From: Terribacillus saccharophilus
GTDB taxonomy: Bacteria > Bacillota > Bacilli > Bacillales > Amphibacillaceae
Assembly (NCBI GenBank): GCA_900110015.1
Contig: FOCD01000004.1
Span: forward strand, 176,928 to 240,927
Length of the DNA stretch: 64,000 bases
Direction: 5' to 3'
The notes beneath the pieces are model-generated. The model was not told where the DNA came from. It worked only from the letters and a program-made list of their open reading frames with translations, and searched no databases. Position numbers and translations under genes: made by a program. The stretch's first letter is position 1; each line of letters begins with the position of its first letter. This document shows, one piece after another, positions 44,096 through 53,090 of the stretch.

Positions 44096-44311
44096 ATTCT
44101 GCAGGAGCACTTCAACTTCTTTCCTAATTATAAGGAGCATCCGATTCTTTATTGTATATTCTCTATATTATTGACCGCTGGAACTAGGGTAAGAGAATTA
44201 TGTCAGGCTAAGGTAAAGAATCTTAGTTATGATGAAGGTGTGTATTGGTTAAAAAGGGACGGTGTACACCGTCCTTTTTCCGTTACATATCTAAATGTGT
44301 ACCAACCCTAA
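44096..44311 (+). pseudogene. Remnant of a tyrosine recombinase (integrase) gene
   Basis: One open frame of 71 codons without a start reads LQEHFNFFPNYKEHPILYC, then SILLTAGTRVRELCQAKVKN and LSYDEGVYWLKRDG. This is the start of the catalytic domain of XerC/D-type integrases, with the first catalytic Arg in TAGTRVREL. The later HxxR and Tyr motifs are absent; after KRDG the frame runs into a palindromic terminator. A stop codon lies just before the fragment. It indicates an old mobile-element scar. Confidence 0.7.
44251..44279. terminator. Palindromic terminator within the recombinase remnant
   Basis: GGACGGTGTACACCGTCC (44257-44274) is a perfect palindrome with A5 before and T5 after, so it can act on both strands. 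Confidence 0.75.
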
Positions 44312-44452
44312 CTTTAAGTCCCTCTTTCCGCCTGCAGGTGAAATCTCTTCCTGTATCCTTTTCAAGCATATATATATACTTTTATTCTGAATTAAGACTA
44401 TAGTAGGAATAGACAGACAAGTATTTGTAGTTAAATAGGAGGAAATCTAAGA

Positions 44453-45202
44453 GTGGCTAGATTAGAAAATAAAGTAGCAATTGTAACTGGAAGTGGTTCC
44501 GGAATTGGGGCAGCAATTGCCAAGCGTTTTGCGGAAGAAGGAGCAAAGGTGGTGCTTGCTGATGTTAGTGACAAGGGTGTAAGCCTAGTAAAGAAGGAAA
44601 TTGAGGAAGCTGGTGGTTCAGTTGAATATATTGTTAGTGATATCTCAAAAGAAGAAAATGCCAAAAAAATTAATGATTTTGCAGTAGAGAAATTCGGGAA
44701 ACTGGATATCTTGGTTAATAATGCTGGGTATGCAGGACCAAGTGACCCTGCCGAGCAATTTAATTCAGAGGAATTTGATAAAATTTTTAAAGTAAATGCA
44801 TATGGGACTTTTTATATGGTTAAGCATGCGGTACCGTATATGCAAGAAAACAAAGGCGGAAGTATTGTAAACGTAGGTTCTAATAGTACATTGACACCGA
44901 CCGATTATCCTGGATATGCGAGCTCTAAAGGTGCAGTGCGCACAATGTCCTTTACATTATCTGGAATCCTTGCTAAGGATAAGATTCGTGTAAATACATT
45001 AATTCCTGGAACAACAAGAACACCAATGGTGCAGGCTATTTTTGATAATCCAGAGTTAGCGAAAAAGTATATTGAAACAATTCCATTAGGTGAAGTTGTA
45101 GAGCCTGAAGACCTTGCAAATGGTGCACTTTATCTAGCATCAGACGAAGCAGGCCGTGTTACTGGAACAGAATTAGTTATTGATGCAGGCATGTCTTTAT
45201 AA
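44453..45202 (+). CDS. SDR-family oxidoreductase
   Basis: A 249-aa classical short-chain dehydrogenase. The cofactor loop is VTGSGSGIGAAIA (about residue 12), then NNAGYAG (about 88), catalytic Ser in NVGSNSTLTP (about 142) and YASSKGA with Tyr and Lys (about 155). The C-terminus ends VTGTELVIDAGMSL. Substrate unknown; FabG or glucose-dehydrogenase-like reductases share this form. GTG start at 44453, after TAGGAGG. It stands alone with a terminator about 110 bp downstream. Confidence 0.9.
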   Translation: MARLENKVAIVTGSGSGIGAAIAKRFAEEGAKVVLADVSDKGVSLVKKEIEEAGGSVEYIVSDISKEENAKKINDFAVEKFGKLDILVNNAGYAGPSDPAEQFNSEEFDKIFKVNAYGTFYMVKHAVPYMQENKGGSIVNVGSNSTLTPTDYPGYASSKGAVRTMSFTLSGILAKDKIRVNTLIPGTTRTPMVQAIFDNPELAKKYIETIPLGEVVEPEDLANGALYLASDEAGRVTGTELVIDAGMSL

Positions 45203-45535
45203 TTTATTAATTATAAGAATTAGCAATGATCGCTATTCGGTTTAGAAGTAGAACCATATGGTTTAACTGAATGTAAATTGAAGCAGAGAGAGGAAGAATT
45301 GATTAATGAAAAAGACCGGTAATCCAGAATTATTTATTTCTGGATTATCGGTCTTTTTGTACATTATGTTTCCTTGTTCGAGTTGTTCATAGTTTCATTT
45401 ATCGATATTTTAAAGGTATTGATGAAAAAAATAAGAGGTTCCTATTGACGTATGCTACTTAATGTAATTAACAAATATTTGAATCTGATATGGTGTCGTT
45501 AACGTAGACATATAATAATAGTTGGAGGTGTACAG
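45203..45535. other. Gap with one terminator
   Basis: Apart from the hairpin at 45309-45358 no gene or repeat was recognised; the remainder is AT-rich and presumably carries the promoter of the next gene. Confidence 0.5.
45309..45358. terminator. Long-stem terminator
   Basis: AAAAAGACCGGTAATCCAGAA pairs with TTCTGGATTATCGGTCTTTTT over about 20 bp (one wobble), with A- and T-runs on both sides. Confidence 0.88.
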
Positions 45536-46195
45536 TTGATAAAAAGTAAAAAAATGTTGTGGATAGCCATTCTTCTTTTTATTGTATCTGCAGTAATGAA
45601 TTTTCCTTTTCCACATGCAATTCCTTATGGGGAGACAGTTGCAGAAATATTTAATTTTCCAATTCGTTCTGCTAATGGATGGCATTATGTAGGGATAGCA
45701 TCGTTAACTATATTTATTGCCAGTATATTTTTCCTTACAAGATCATTAAAGAAGTATCATATGCGCGCATTCCTACTTGCAATACTAATAGCTATTTTCG
45801 TACCTGCAATAATTCTCAGTACTTATCAAAAAACTTTTGCAAAAGGTGTTAATGCAGTTTATTACAATGATGAGGTTAGTAACTGTGAATTTGAAATGAT
45901 TAGTGAATCAACATTGAGTGGTGAATGTGAGCTGTCTTTTGAAAATTACAGTAGTAAAGATGTTCAATTCACTCTTGAATTTCATGAGGATTACTACTTT
46001 GAAGATGATGTTCCGATGGTAGCCCTCATGAATAATAAAGCTCCTTATGAGGTTGATTTAAGTGGAAAAGAGAAAAAAATCGTAAAGTTAAAAACGGAAA
46101 TCGATGTCTCTAATATGGAGAACCATATTGAAGGGGGAAGTGCATCAGGTGTAAATGTCATTATTAAGTCTGGTGAGAAGATGCGCAAACTGTAA
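45536..46195 (+). CDS. Hypothetical membrane protein with extracytoplasmic domain
   Basis: A 219-aa protein of unknown function. Three hydrophobic segments lie at about residues 7-24, 50-67 and 76-95 (the last is AFLLAILIAIFVPAIILS), then a polar, beta-rich domain of about 120 residues. The domain has two Cys (NCEFEM, GECELS) that could form a disulfide outside the cell. TTG start at 45536, 7 nt after TGGAGGTG. It sits alone between two hairpins in an accessory-looking stretch. I do not recognise a family. Confidence 0.7.
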   Translation: MIKSKKMLWIAILLFIVSAVMNFPFPHAIPYGETVAEIFNFPIRSANGWHYVGIASLTIFIASIFFLTRSLKKYHMRAFLLAILIAIFVPAIILSTYQKTFAKGVNAVYYNDEVSNCEFEMISESTLSGECELSFENYSSKDVQFTLEFHEDYYFEDDVPMVALMNNKAPYEVDLSGKEKKIVKLKTEIDVSNMENHIEGGSASGVNVIIKSGEKMRKL

Positions 46196-46225
46196 TTTAA
46201 GAAAGTAGTACTTTACGATTTAAAA

Positions 46226-46253
46226 AGAGCAGGATAACGCATCATCCTGCTCT
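46226..46253. terminator. Hairpin between convergent genes
   Basis: AGAGCAGGAT and ATCCTGCTCT, 8-nt loop, A-run before; probably ends transcription from both sides. Confidence 0.65.
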
Positions 46254-46260
46254 GTGAAGA

Positions 46261-46521
46261 CTAAATTTCACAGTCATTAAAGTAATTACATAATTGACTG
46301 TTTAAACGGTCTAATTGAATAACTTGCGAATGAGGAAGTCCATCTCTATTTGTCTTTTGGGTACACATCAAGCATGAACAATGCACTTTTCCTTTTGCAA
46401 AATAACCAGTGTGGCTAACATGCCATCCGTTATGTTCTGCAATTTTAGTTTTACGCTGAATGGATCTTCTTCGATGATGCCGATAATATGCACGGTTTCT
46501 ATTTTGTCTATATGGTTTCAC
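46261..46521 (-). CDS. Small basic Cys/His-rich conserved protein
   Basis: An 86-aa protein starting at GTG 46521, 10 nt after AAGGAG on the reverse strand. It is rich in Arg, His and Tyr (NRAYYRHHRRRSIQRKTKIA), then HNGWHVSHTGYFAKGKVHCS and LMCTQKTNRDGLPHSQ. The spaced His/Cys residues (HCSCLMC) look like a small metal-binding site. I recall similar short uncharacterised proteins in Bacillales but cannot name a family. The 107-codon frame from 46584 includes residues upstream of the ribosome site. A forward-strand frame on the same DNA is judged a shadow. Confidence 0.6.
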   Translation of the reverse strand: MKPYRQNRNRAYYRHHRRRSIQRKTKIAEHNGWHVSHTGYFAKGKVHCSCLMCTQKTNRDGLPHSQVIQLDRLNSQLCNYFNDCEI

Positions 46522-46697
46522 TTGCCACCAACTCCTTGGGATAAGGCTCAGCCTGTAAAGGTCCCCCAAAGGAAAAATAGACAATTACAGGCTGAGTATG
46601 ATAGCAATAGACGTGGTGAGAAGATTCAAGCTAATCACCTCATAATATTGTTTTTTTTTATTATACAGCAAATCAAACTATTGTCTTTGAAGAATGG

Positions 46698-48053
46698 TTA
46701 TTGCTTTTCCTCTGCAAACAATTCCTTCTTATCCCATTTTCCCCACTTATAATAAGAGAATGAAAAAATACTACTCAAAATAAAACTAATCCCCATTCCT
46801 AGTGCAATTCCGTTTTCTCCGACAAAAGCGGAGCAGATATATGTCAGCGGATAGCGGAGCAGCCAAAAGGATAAGATGTTCAAAATTAGTACTTGGTACA
46901 TCGCACCCGAGCTTCGGACAATGCCGTTCAAGATAAAGTTAAGCCCGATAAATGGATAAAAGAAGGCGATAATCTTTAAATAGTCGGTACCGAATGAAAT
47001 GGCTGCTTTCTCATTGATAAACAAACTGGTTAAAGGTTCTGCGAGTAGGAAGACAAGAACGGCAATTACAAGCATAATGGCTAGATTGAACAGAGCTCCG
47101 TACTTCGCTATTTCCTTGACCCTGTCCCAGCGGCCGATTCCGATATTCTGTCCAGCCATACTGTTGACGGCTGTTCCTAATGCCATGGCAGGCAGGGTGA
47201 TCAGGCTATCAATTCTTTGGGAAGCTCCAAATCCGGCGACAGCCGATCCGCCAAAGGAATTGACCACACTCATTATGGCTGTTACACCAGCATAAATGAC
47301 CATCATTTGTAATCCAGACGGAATGCCGAGCTTTAAAATAAGCAATACTTGTTCCTTCTTTGGCAAGAAGGGGACAGACAATGGAGCGAGCCTATTACGA
47401 AGTGTGTAACCTACTCCTAAAAGGAAAGCAACTGCTTGTGATAAGACAGTGGCATATGCAGCTCCCTGTATGCCCCAGTCAAAGACTGAAATAAACAATG
47501 GATCCAGTATTGTGTTCAAAATAACGGCGACAAAGACAAATTTCAGCGGTGTTTTACTATCTCCCAAAGCTCTTAAGACAGTGCCGATAAAGTTGTAGCC
47601 CATTAAAAATAGGATACCTATAAAGTTAATTTGCAAATAAGCCTTGGCTTCATCCACCATCTCAGCTGGTGTATCGAGCATGATGACAATCTGACGGGAG
47701 AAAAGTAACCCTATGATGCCAACAAATATGGATAATAATCCAAGTACGACAACGAAGGCGTTTAAATAGTTTTTTAATCCTTTTGCGTCTCCTCGCCCTC
47801 TCTGCTGGGATAAGACCGTCAAGGTAGTATTGTTAATTCCGATTATGAATGCAAGAACTGTTAACAAGACAGTGGAGGAGACGGTTACTGCACCAAGCGC
47901 ATTCGCACCCAGAAGATTCCCTACCCAGAGACTGTCGATGAATTGATACGAAACCTGCAATAAGTTCGTAAGCATGATAGGTCCGGCAAAAGTGAAGAGC
48001 TGCTTCATTATCCGGCCTTCTGTAAAATCCTGTTGCACCAAGGTGATTGACAC
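46698..48053 (-). CDS. MATE-family efflux transporter
   Basis: A 451-aa protein with about 12 membrane helices. It shows the MATE opening QDFTEGRIMKQLFTFAGPIM and the paired-repeat signature (LGANALGAVTVSSTV in the first half, GIGRWDRVKEIAKYG in the second). It probably exports cationic compounds in exchange for Na+ or H+. Start is uncertain: GTG 48053 sits close to TAGGAA, GTG 48038 is better spaced, and both keep the conserved FTEG. Single gene on the reverse strand. Confidence 0.88.
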   Translation of the reverse strand: MSITLVQQDFTEGRIMKQLFTFAGPIMLTNLLQVSYQFIDSLWVGNLLGANALGAVTVSSTVLLTVLAFIIGINNTTLTVLSQQRGRGDAKGLKNYLNAFVVVLGLLSIFVGIIGLLFSRQIVIMLDTPAEMVDEAKAYLQINFIGILFLMGYNFIGTVLRALGDSKTPLKFVFVAVILNTILDPLFISVFDWGIQGAAYATVLSQAVAFLLGVGYTLRNRLAPLSVPFLPKKEQVLLILKLGIPSGLQMMVIYAGVTAIMSVVNSFGGSAVAGFGASQRIDSLITLPAMALGTAVNSMAGQNIGIGRWDRVKEIAKYGALFNLAIMLVIAVLVFLLAEPLTSLFINEKAAISFGTDYLKIIAFFYPFIGLNFILNGIVRSSGAMYQVLILNILSFWLLRYPLTYICSAFVGENGIALGMGISFILSSIFSFSYYKWGKWDKKELFAEEKQ

Positions 48054-48265
48054 TTCCTATCTTTATGTATGGATGGATATCATGTGAGCAGTATACTGCT
48101 AAATACTTAGCTTTAGCGTATTCATTCCACTATAATATAAACGATAAATTAGGTTATAACACAGAACAGCAAACCGCACAAATGTCGTATCTTATTATGT
48201 CTGCATAACGCAAATGTTTCCGGAAATCCTAACTCTGAACAAGTTTAAATGAGGAGGGATATTCG

Positions 48266-48376
48266 ATGGTCAAAGACTCATACGCACCTCGCGAGAAAAA
48301 GAATGGCGAAGGTAAGAAGCCTGATGAACAAAGAAGAGGAAAAGCGAGATCAAATACTCGTGGTGGAAGAAATTAA
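48266..48376 (+). CDS. Very small basic hydrophilic peptide (36 aa)
   Basis: ATG 48266 lies 7 nt after GAGGAGGGA, an excellent ribosome site for so short a frame. The product is all polar: MVKDSYAPREKKNGEGKK..., ending RSNTRGGRN, with many Lys/Arg/Gly and no hydrophobic core. It is divergent from the MATE gene and followed by a hairpin at 48440-48485. It could be a small spore or nucleic-acid-binding peptide; no family recognised. Confidence 0.5.
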   Translation: MVKDSYAPREKKNGEGKKPDEQRRGKARSNTRGGRN

Positions 48377-48439
48377 TAGTAGTATTGGATAGAAATATCT
48401 AATGTATGTTTCTTTTTAACTAAATGATTATTGCTTATA

Positions 48440-48485
48440 TAGACCCGGTATATGTGAGATGTTTTTTCATTATACTGGGTCTTTT
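48440..48485 (+). terminator. Hairpin after the 36-aa ORF
   Basis: TAGACCCGGTATA pairs with TATACTGGGTCT across an 18-nt loop, followed by TTTTA. The AGACCC arm recalls the hairpin repeats near 39.8 and 42.7 kb. Confidence 0.7.
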
Positions 48486-48618
48486 ACATGTAAATACACG
48501 GCACCAAGAAATGGATTTTTTGCCTATTTCAATCACCATAACTCTTGTCTATACTTAGGTTGTTATTTTTATACACTTGTTTGAATTTTTAAACTAAGTT
48601 AAACAGGAGGTATAGGGG

Positions 48619-50154
48619 ATGGAGCAGTCGCAAAAAAATGGCTTTATCATGCGTTCTTTGAATGGTATTGAACGAGTCGGCAACAAGCTTCCTCATCCAG
48701 TTACGTTATTTTTCATGTTTGCAGCAGCAGTGGTTGTGTTATCAGCTATTTTTTCTACTATTGGTGTCAGTGTAGAGGACCCTTTGAATGAAGGAGAAAC
48801 AATCGCTGTCAAAAACCTGCTGAACTCTGAAGGGATTTTGTATCTGTTTGAAAGTGCTGTAATTAACTTCACTAATTTTGCTCCGCTTGGAACCGTTTTG
48901 GTAACGATGCTTGGTATCGGAATTGCAGAACGCTCAGGATTAATTAGTGCGTCGCTTCGTGGCCTTGTTACGTCAGTTCCCCGGACACTGATGACGGCAG
49001 CTTTAGTTTTCGCCGGAGTGATGTCCAGTATGGCTGCGGATGCAGGCTATGTTGTATTAACGCCGCTAGGAGCAGTATTGTTTGCTGGTCTTGGACGACA
49101 TCCGTTGGCTGGACTCGCTGCTGCCTTCGCTGGAGTATCAGGAGGCTACAGCGCAAACCTGTTACTCACTTCACTTGATCCGCTTCTTGGAGGGATGACG
49201 AGAGACGCTGCAGCACTTATCGATCCTTTATATGCTGAGGGCATGAATTACGCAATGAATTATTACTTTATGTTCGCTTCTGTTTTCCTGATTACCATAC
49301 TAGGTACATGGGTGACTGACAAAATTGTAGAACCACGACTTGGTACGTACAAAGGTGCTGTCCAGGGAGAGGTTAACTACTTAAAGCCTCTAGAGAAAAG
49401 AGGATTATGGGGAGCACTAATTGCCTTCCTTGTAACAGTCGTGGGCATTGCATTGCTGGTAATTCCCTCGTGGGGACCATTGCGCGCGGGTGAAAATAGT
49501 ATTATCGATGCGCCATTCCTCAATACGCTTGTTCCAGTTATCTTGATTGTGTTCTTCATTCCAGGTCTTGTATACGGTCTTATTACAAAAGAAATCAAAA
49601 ACGATAAAGATGTTGCCAATCAATTATCGGATACAATGGCAACGATGGGCTCCTACATCGTCCTTGCCTTCGCGGCAGCGCAATTTGTAGCTTATTTCAA
49701 TGAATCGAATCTTGGTACTGTCCTCGCTGTAAGAGGTGCAGAGTTCATTGATGCCACGGGACTTACAGGCATCCCGCTAATTCTAATCTTCGTCGCCGTC
49801 GCTTTTCTAATCGATCTGTTTATCGGAAGTGCCTCTGCTAAATGGGCTATCATGGCTCCTGTGTTTATTCCGATGATGATGCTGTCCGGATACTCACCTG
49901 AGTTCACACAGCTCGTATACAGAATAGCTGACTCAACCGCTAATATTATCTCCCCGCTGATGCCTTACTTTGCAATCGTCATTGCCTTCGCCCAGAAGTA
50001 TGATAAGAAAGCCGGAATCGGAACGCTGATCTCAACAATGCTTCCTTACTCCATCGTCTTTACGATCGGATGGGTATTGATGATGCTGATTTGGATGTGG
50101 ACTGGATTGCCGATAGGGCCTGGAACGCCAATCGAATATAGCCCGATTCCTTAA
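48619..50154 (+). CDS. AbgT-family transporter
   Basis: A 511-aa membrane protein. It opens with LNGIERVGNKLPHPVTLFFM, typical of AbgT (p-aminobenzoyl-glutamate) transporters, and includes ADAGYVVLTPLGAVLF (about residue 155), GVSGGYSANLLLTSLDPLL (about 175) and a C-terminal IGSASAKWAIMAPVFIPMM (about 400). Family members import p-aminobenzoyl-glutamate or export sulfonamide-like compounds; the substrate here is not known. RBS AGGAGGT, ATG 48619. Its 3' end forms the left arm of a terminator. Confidence 0.9.
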   Translation: MEQSQKNGFIMRSLNGIERVGNKLPHPVTLFFMFAAAVVVLSAIFSTIGVSVEDPLNEGETIAVKNLLNSEGILYLFESAVINFTNFAPLGTVLVTMLGIGIAERSGLISASLRGLVTSVPRTLMTAALVFAGVMSSMAADAGYVVLTPLGAVLFAGLGRHPLAGLAAAFAGVSGGYSANLLLTSLDPLLGGMTRDAAALIDPLYAEGMNYAMNYYFMFASVFLITILGTWVTDKIVEPRLGTYKGAVQGEVNYLKPLEKRGLWGALIAFLVTVVGIALLVIPSWGPLRAGENSIIDAPFLNTLVPVILIVFFIPGLVYGLITKEIKNDKDVANQLSDTMATMGSYIVLAFAAAQFVAYFNESNLGTVLAVRGAEFIDATGLTGIPLILIFVAVAFLIDLFIGSASAKWAIMAPVFIPMMMLSGYSPEFTQLVYRIADSTANIISPLMPYFAIVIAFAQKYDKKAGIGTLISTMLPYSIVFTIGWVLMMLIWMWTGLPIGPGTPIEYSPIP

Positions 50155-50172
50155 GGAGTCGGGTCTTTTTCT
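50142..50172 (+). terminator. Terminator overlapping the AbgT gene end
   Basis: CCCGATTCC, loop TTAA, GGAGTCGGG, then TCTTTTTCT. The TTAA loop contains the stop codon. Confidence 0.85.
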
Positions 50173-50324
50173 ATTTGTAAGTATTAAGATATACTTTGAG
50201 TAAAAAACTTTATCTGGCATCCTGCGGCAAAACGTGTTAAAAAAGTATAGGAATCATTTCAGAAAATTACCTTTCATTTAGTTGAATAGATTAATAGATT
50301 CCTCATAAGAAGGGAGGAAAAATA

Positions 50325-51728
50325 ATGAAGAAAACAACGAGAGTAATCCTCGATCCAGAAATCATGGACACAGAAATAATCCAGCTAGATAGTAAAGGGG
50401 CTGGCCAGGCAGTTGTATGGGTGGATAAAGGACAGGACAAGCTGCGGAAAGTGAAACTGACTGTCCCGAAGACGTTACCAGGCGAAAAAGTGCGGGCTAC
50501 AGTCGCTTGGCCTCATGCGAAAAGATCCATAGCCGCTTTGGAGGAAGTCTTGGAGGCACATCCTGAAAGGGTTGCTGCAGCCTGTCCTCATTTTGATTTA
50601 TGTGGCGGGTGCGCATGGCAGCACTGGCAATATGAAGGACAGTTAAAACATAAAACATTGCATGTTAAAGATGCTCTGTTAGAACAAGGTTTTGATCCGG
50701 AGCTTGTGAAAGAAACTATTGGCATGGAGAATCCTTGGCATTATCGTAATAAGATGGATTTTGCTTTTGCAACAGATGGTTCAATGGGATTACATGAACA
50801 GGGGAATTTCCGTAAGATTATCCCGCTTGAGACATGTTTGATCATGGAAGAAGACATGAAAGAAGTTGCGATGGAAGTTGCAAGCTGGGTTAAAGAGCAA
50901 GCATTAAGTGGTTATAACAAAGATACGCACGAGGGTCTGCTTCGGCATTTGATGGTAAGGCAGTCTTTTGTTACAGGGGAAATCATGCTGGCAGTGTTTG
51001 CGACACAAGCACCGGATGCAGGATTGGCTCAGGCTGCTGAGCAGCTCAAGAAACGAATTGAGCAAAGTTACCCGAAGGTAAAAAGTCTATTGTGGCTTGT
51101 GAATACGGACTGGGCCGATAGCATCCAAGCGGAGGACATGCATCTATTGGCGGGACGTGATTTCATTTATGATGAAATCGGAGGCTATCGTTATCGTCTT
51201 TGGTTTGATACCTTCTTCCAGGTCAATCCAGTGCAGGCGCAAAAGCTCATCGACACTGCTCTTGAAATGGCACAGCCGAAAAAAACAGAAACAATGCTGG
51301 AGCTGTTTTGCGGAGTAGGAACTTTTTCACTACCTTTTGCCAGCAAAGTTGAGAAACTTGCCGGCATTGAGATTGTAGAAAGTTCCATTGAATCAGCAAA
51401 ACGCAACGCAGCCGACAACGGTATTTCCAATACCTATTTTCTCGCCGATAATGCTAGATTTGGAATGGATCAGGTCTTAGATAAATTTGGCACGCCTGAC
51501 TTGCTGCTGTTGGATCCGCCGCGGTCTGGAGCAGGTGGGAAAGTAATGAGAAAGATCGGCCGATCTAAACCAAAGCGGATCGTTTATGTATCCTGTAATC
51601 CAGAAACATTTGCAGTCGATATTAAGGAACTAAATGAATTCGGTTATTCGTTGAAGGAAGTTCAGCCTGTTGATTTATTTCCGCATACTGTACACGTAGA
51701 ATGTGTTGCTGTACTAACTCTAAATTAA
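50325..51728 (+). CDS. TrmA/RumA-type RNA (uracil-5-)-methyltransferase paralogue
   Basis: A 467-aa second member of the family seen at 38.3 kb. It has an N-terminal TRAM-like domain (QLDSKGAGQAVVWV), cluster cysteines in ACPHFDLCGGCAWQHW (about residue 86), methyltransferase motif LELFCGVGTFSLPFA (about 325), LLDPPRSGAGG, and the catalytic Cys in YVSCNPETFAVD (about 424). It is more divergent than RlmCD and may correspond to the YfjO-type paralogue of Bacillus; its target uridine is unknown. RBS AGGGAGG, ATG 50325. Confidence 0.85.
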   Translation: MKKTTRVILDPEIMDTEIIQLDSKGAGQAVVWVDKGQDKLRKVKLTVPKTLPGEKVRATVAWPHAKRSIAALEEVLEAHPERVAAACPHFDLCGGCAWQHWQYEGQLKHKTLHVKDALLEQGFDPELVKETIGMENPWHYRNKMDFAFATDGSMGLHEQGNFRKIIPLETCLIMEEDMKEVAMEVASWVKEQALSGYNKDTHEGLLRHLMVRQSFVTGEIMLAVFATQAPDAGLAQAAEQLKKRIEQSYPKVKSLLWLVNTDWADSIQAEDMHLLAGRDFIYDEIGGYRYRLWFDTFFQVNPVQAQKLIDTALEMAQPKKTETMLELFCGVGTFSLPFASKVEKLAGIEIVESSIESAKRNAADNGISNTYFLADNARFGMDQVLDKFGTPDLLLLDPPRSGAGGKVMRKIGRSKPKRIVYVSCNPETFAVDIKELNEFGYSLKEVQPVDLFPHTVHVECVAVLTLN

Positions 51729-51734
51729 GCTAAT

Positions 51735-51775
51735 AAAAAGGCAGATCACATAGAGCGAGTGATCTGCCTTTTTTT
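51735..51775. terminator. Bidirectional terminator
   Basis: AAAAAGGCAGATCAC and GTGATCTGCCTTTTT form a 15-bp perfect stem, between the convergent methyltransferase and opuAC genes. Confidence 0.92.
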
Positions 51776-51777
51776 CG

Positions 51778-52668
51778 TTATTTTGCTGGTAAATCTTCAA
51801 TTGAATCAATGTCCATGTAGGACGGTACAACAATACCATTTTTTGCACCTGTCAAATTTGCACCTAAATCAATGATATCATCTTTATACTGTTCAAAGAA
51901 TGGTCCATGTGTTACTGGTAGCCAAGGAGCAACTGAAGCATCACCTTCTCCTTGGGCGATTGATTGGAACAAAACAGCTGGATCAACAGGGGTGACGGTT
52001 ACCTCAAACCCTTGCTGTTCTAATACTTGCTTTATAACTTCACCAGAAGCTAGTTCTGAATCCCAAGGAGTAGCGACTAATTCAAACTCTTTTCCCTGGA
52101 CCTCATCTACGCCTTCCGTCCATTCCTTAACTTTATCTTGGTTTGCGTCAATCCATTTAGTTGCAGCTTCCGCAAATTCCATATCTTGAGCGTCATTCAT
52201 CACAGCTTCCATGTCTTCTATATCCCAGTTAAAACGATCAAGAACTTCATAGGCTTCAGGATAATCTTCTTCTAAACCTGTTCGGGCTATTGTATGTATA
52301 CCTTCATCTCTACCCATAGTACCTTTAGGATCTTCTAAGTATTTTAAATCGTATGAAGCAAACATCCAGTGCGGATTCCAGCCAACTATTACAATGGGCT
52401 CTTCATTATCAATAGCCTCACCTAACTCGGTTAACATTCCAGCAGTTGAGCTTTCAAAGAGTGTCCAGTCATTTAAGTTCTCATAACCAGCTATTGTATC
52501 TTCAGCAAGCCCCATTGCACCGGCTCCTGGTTCAATACCTGTAATTGTATAATCTAATTGGTCGCCTAAATTCGCAGCATCGCTATTACTTTCAGAGCTG
52601 CCGCAGCCTGTTAAAACAATAACAAAAGACAAGACTGATATGATTCCGATTATTCTCTTCTTGAACAA
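51778..52668 (-). CDS. opuAC: Glycine betaine-binding lipoprotein OpuAC
   Basis: The extracellular substrate-binding protein of an OpuA-type compatible-solute ABC importer, 296 aa. The signal peptide ends in the lipobox LTGC (about residue 22). The order of halves is that of B. subtilis OpuAC: first YTITGIEPGAGAMGL and IVIVGWNPHWMFASYDLKYL, then ATPWDSELASGEVIKQVLEQ and SVAPWLPVTHGPF. The Trp residues of these motifs fit the aromatic cage for trimethylammonium. No ATPase or permease gene is adjacent, so it is an orphan here. ATG 52668, reverse-strand GGGGGAAG. Confidence 0.88.
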   Translation of the reverse strand: MFKKRIIGIISVLSFVIVLTGCGSSESNSDAANLGDQLDYTITGIEPGAGAMGLAEDTIAGYENLNDWTLFESSTAGMLTELGEAIDNEEPIVIVGWNPHWMFASYDLKYLEDPKGTMGRDEGIHTIARTGLEEDYPEAYEVLDRFNWDIEDMEAVMNDAQDMEFAEAATKWIDANQDKVKEWTEGVDEVQGKEFELVATPWDSELASGEVIKQVLEQQGFEVTVTPVDPAVLFQSIAQGEGDASVAPWLPVTHGPFFEQYKDDIIDLGANLTGAKNGIVVPSYMDIDSIEDLPAK

Positions 52669-53090
52669 AAAATCTTCCCCCTTCTCTTTATAAGCACAAG
52701 TATTATGTTAACTCATACAGAAAATACAGTAAATTCTATTAAAACTGTATAAATTGGTGTGTACTGCTGTATAACAGCATTAGTTGTATTAAGCTGTATC
52801 ATCCATTTAAATACGCTGTTATGGTCCGTTTTAAGGCGTTATCTGGATGAAATGGCTTACAAGGAGTGAAAGAGGGGTTTCTTAGATTGTGCGACGATCC
52901 TACCTCATGATAACTTGATGGCTAAGTTGAAATGCGTAATTGGTTACTGATTACTGGTATTTTATCCTGCGACAAAAGTTTGGTTTTTGGAAATTCCATC
53001 TAAATTACTGGGAATGAATGGATGACTTTTGTATAATTTTTAACGACTATAGTAATAATCCAATAAGATCATCTACAGAGGTGAGGGACT
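52669..53090. other. Divergent intergenic region, 422 bp
   Basis: Upstream of both opuAC and the lipoprotein gene. No ORF found. The text GCTGTATAACAGC (about 52767-52779) is a short palindrome, and GCTGT(A/T)AT recurs at about 52793 and 52813, possibly a regulator site; this is weak. Nothing else stands out. Confidence 0.4.

Noticed and set aside
46381..46752. 123-codon forward-strand frame
   Set aside because: It covers the reverse-strand Cys/His-rich gene and the MATE gene end, has no good ribosome site, and its composition is not protein-like.
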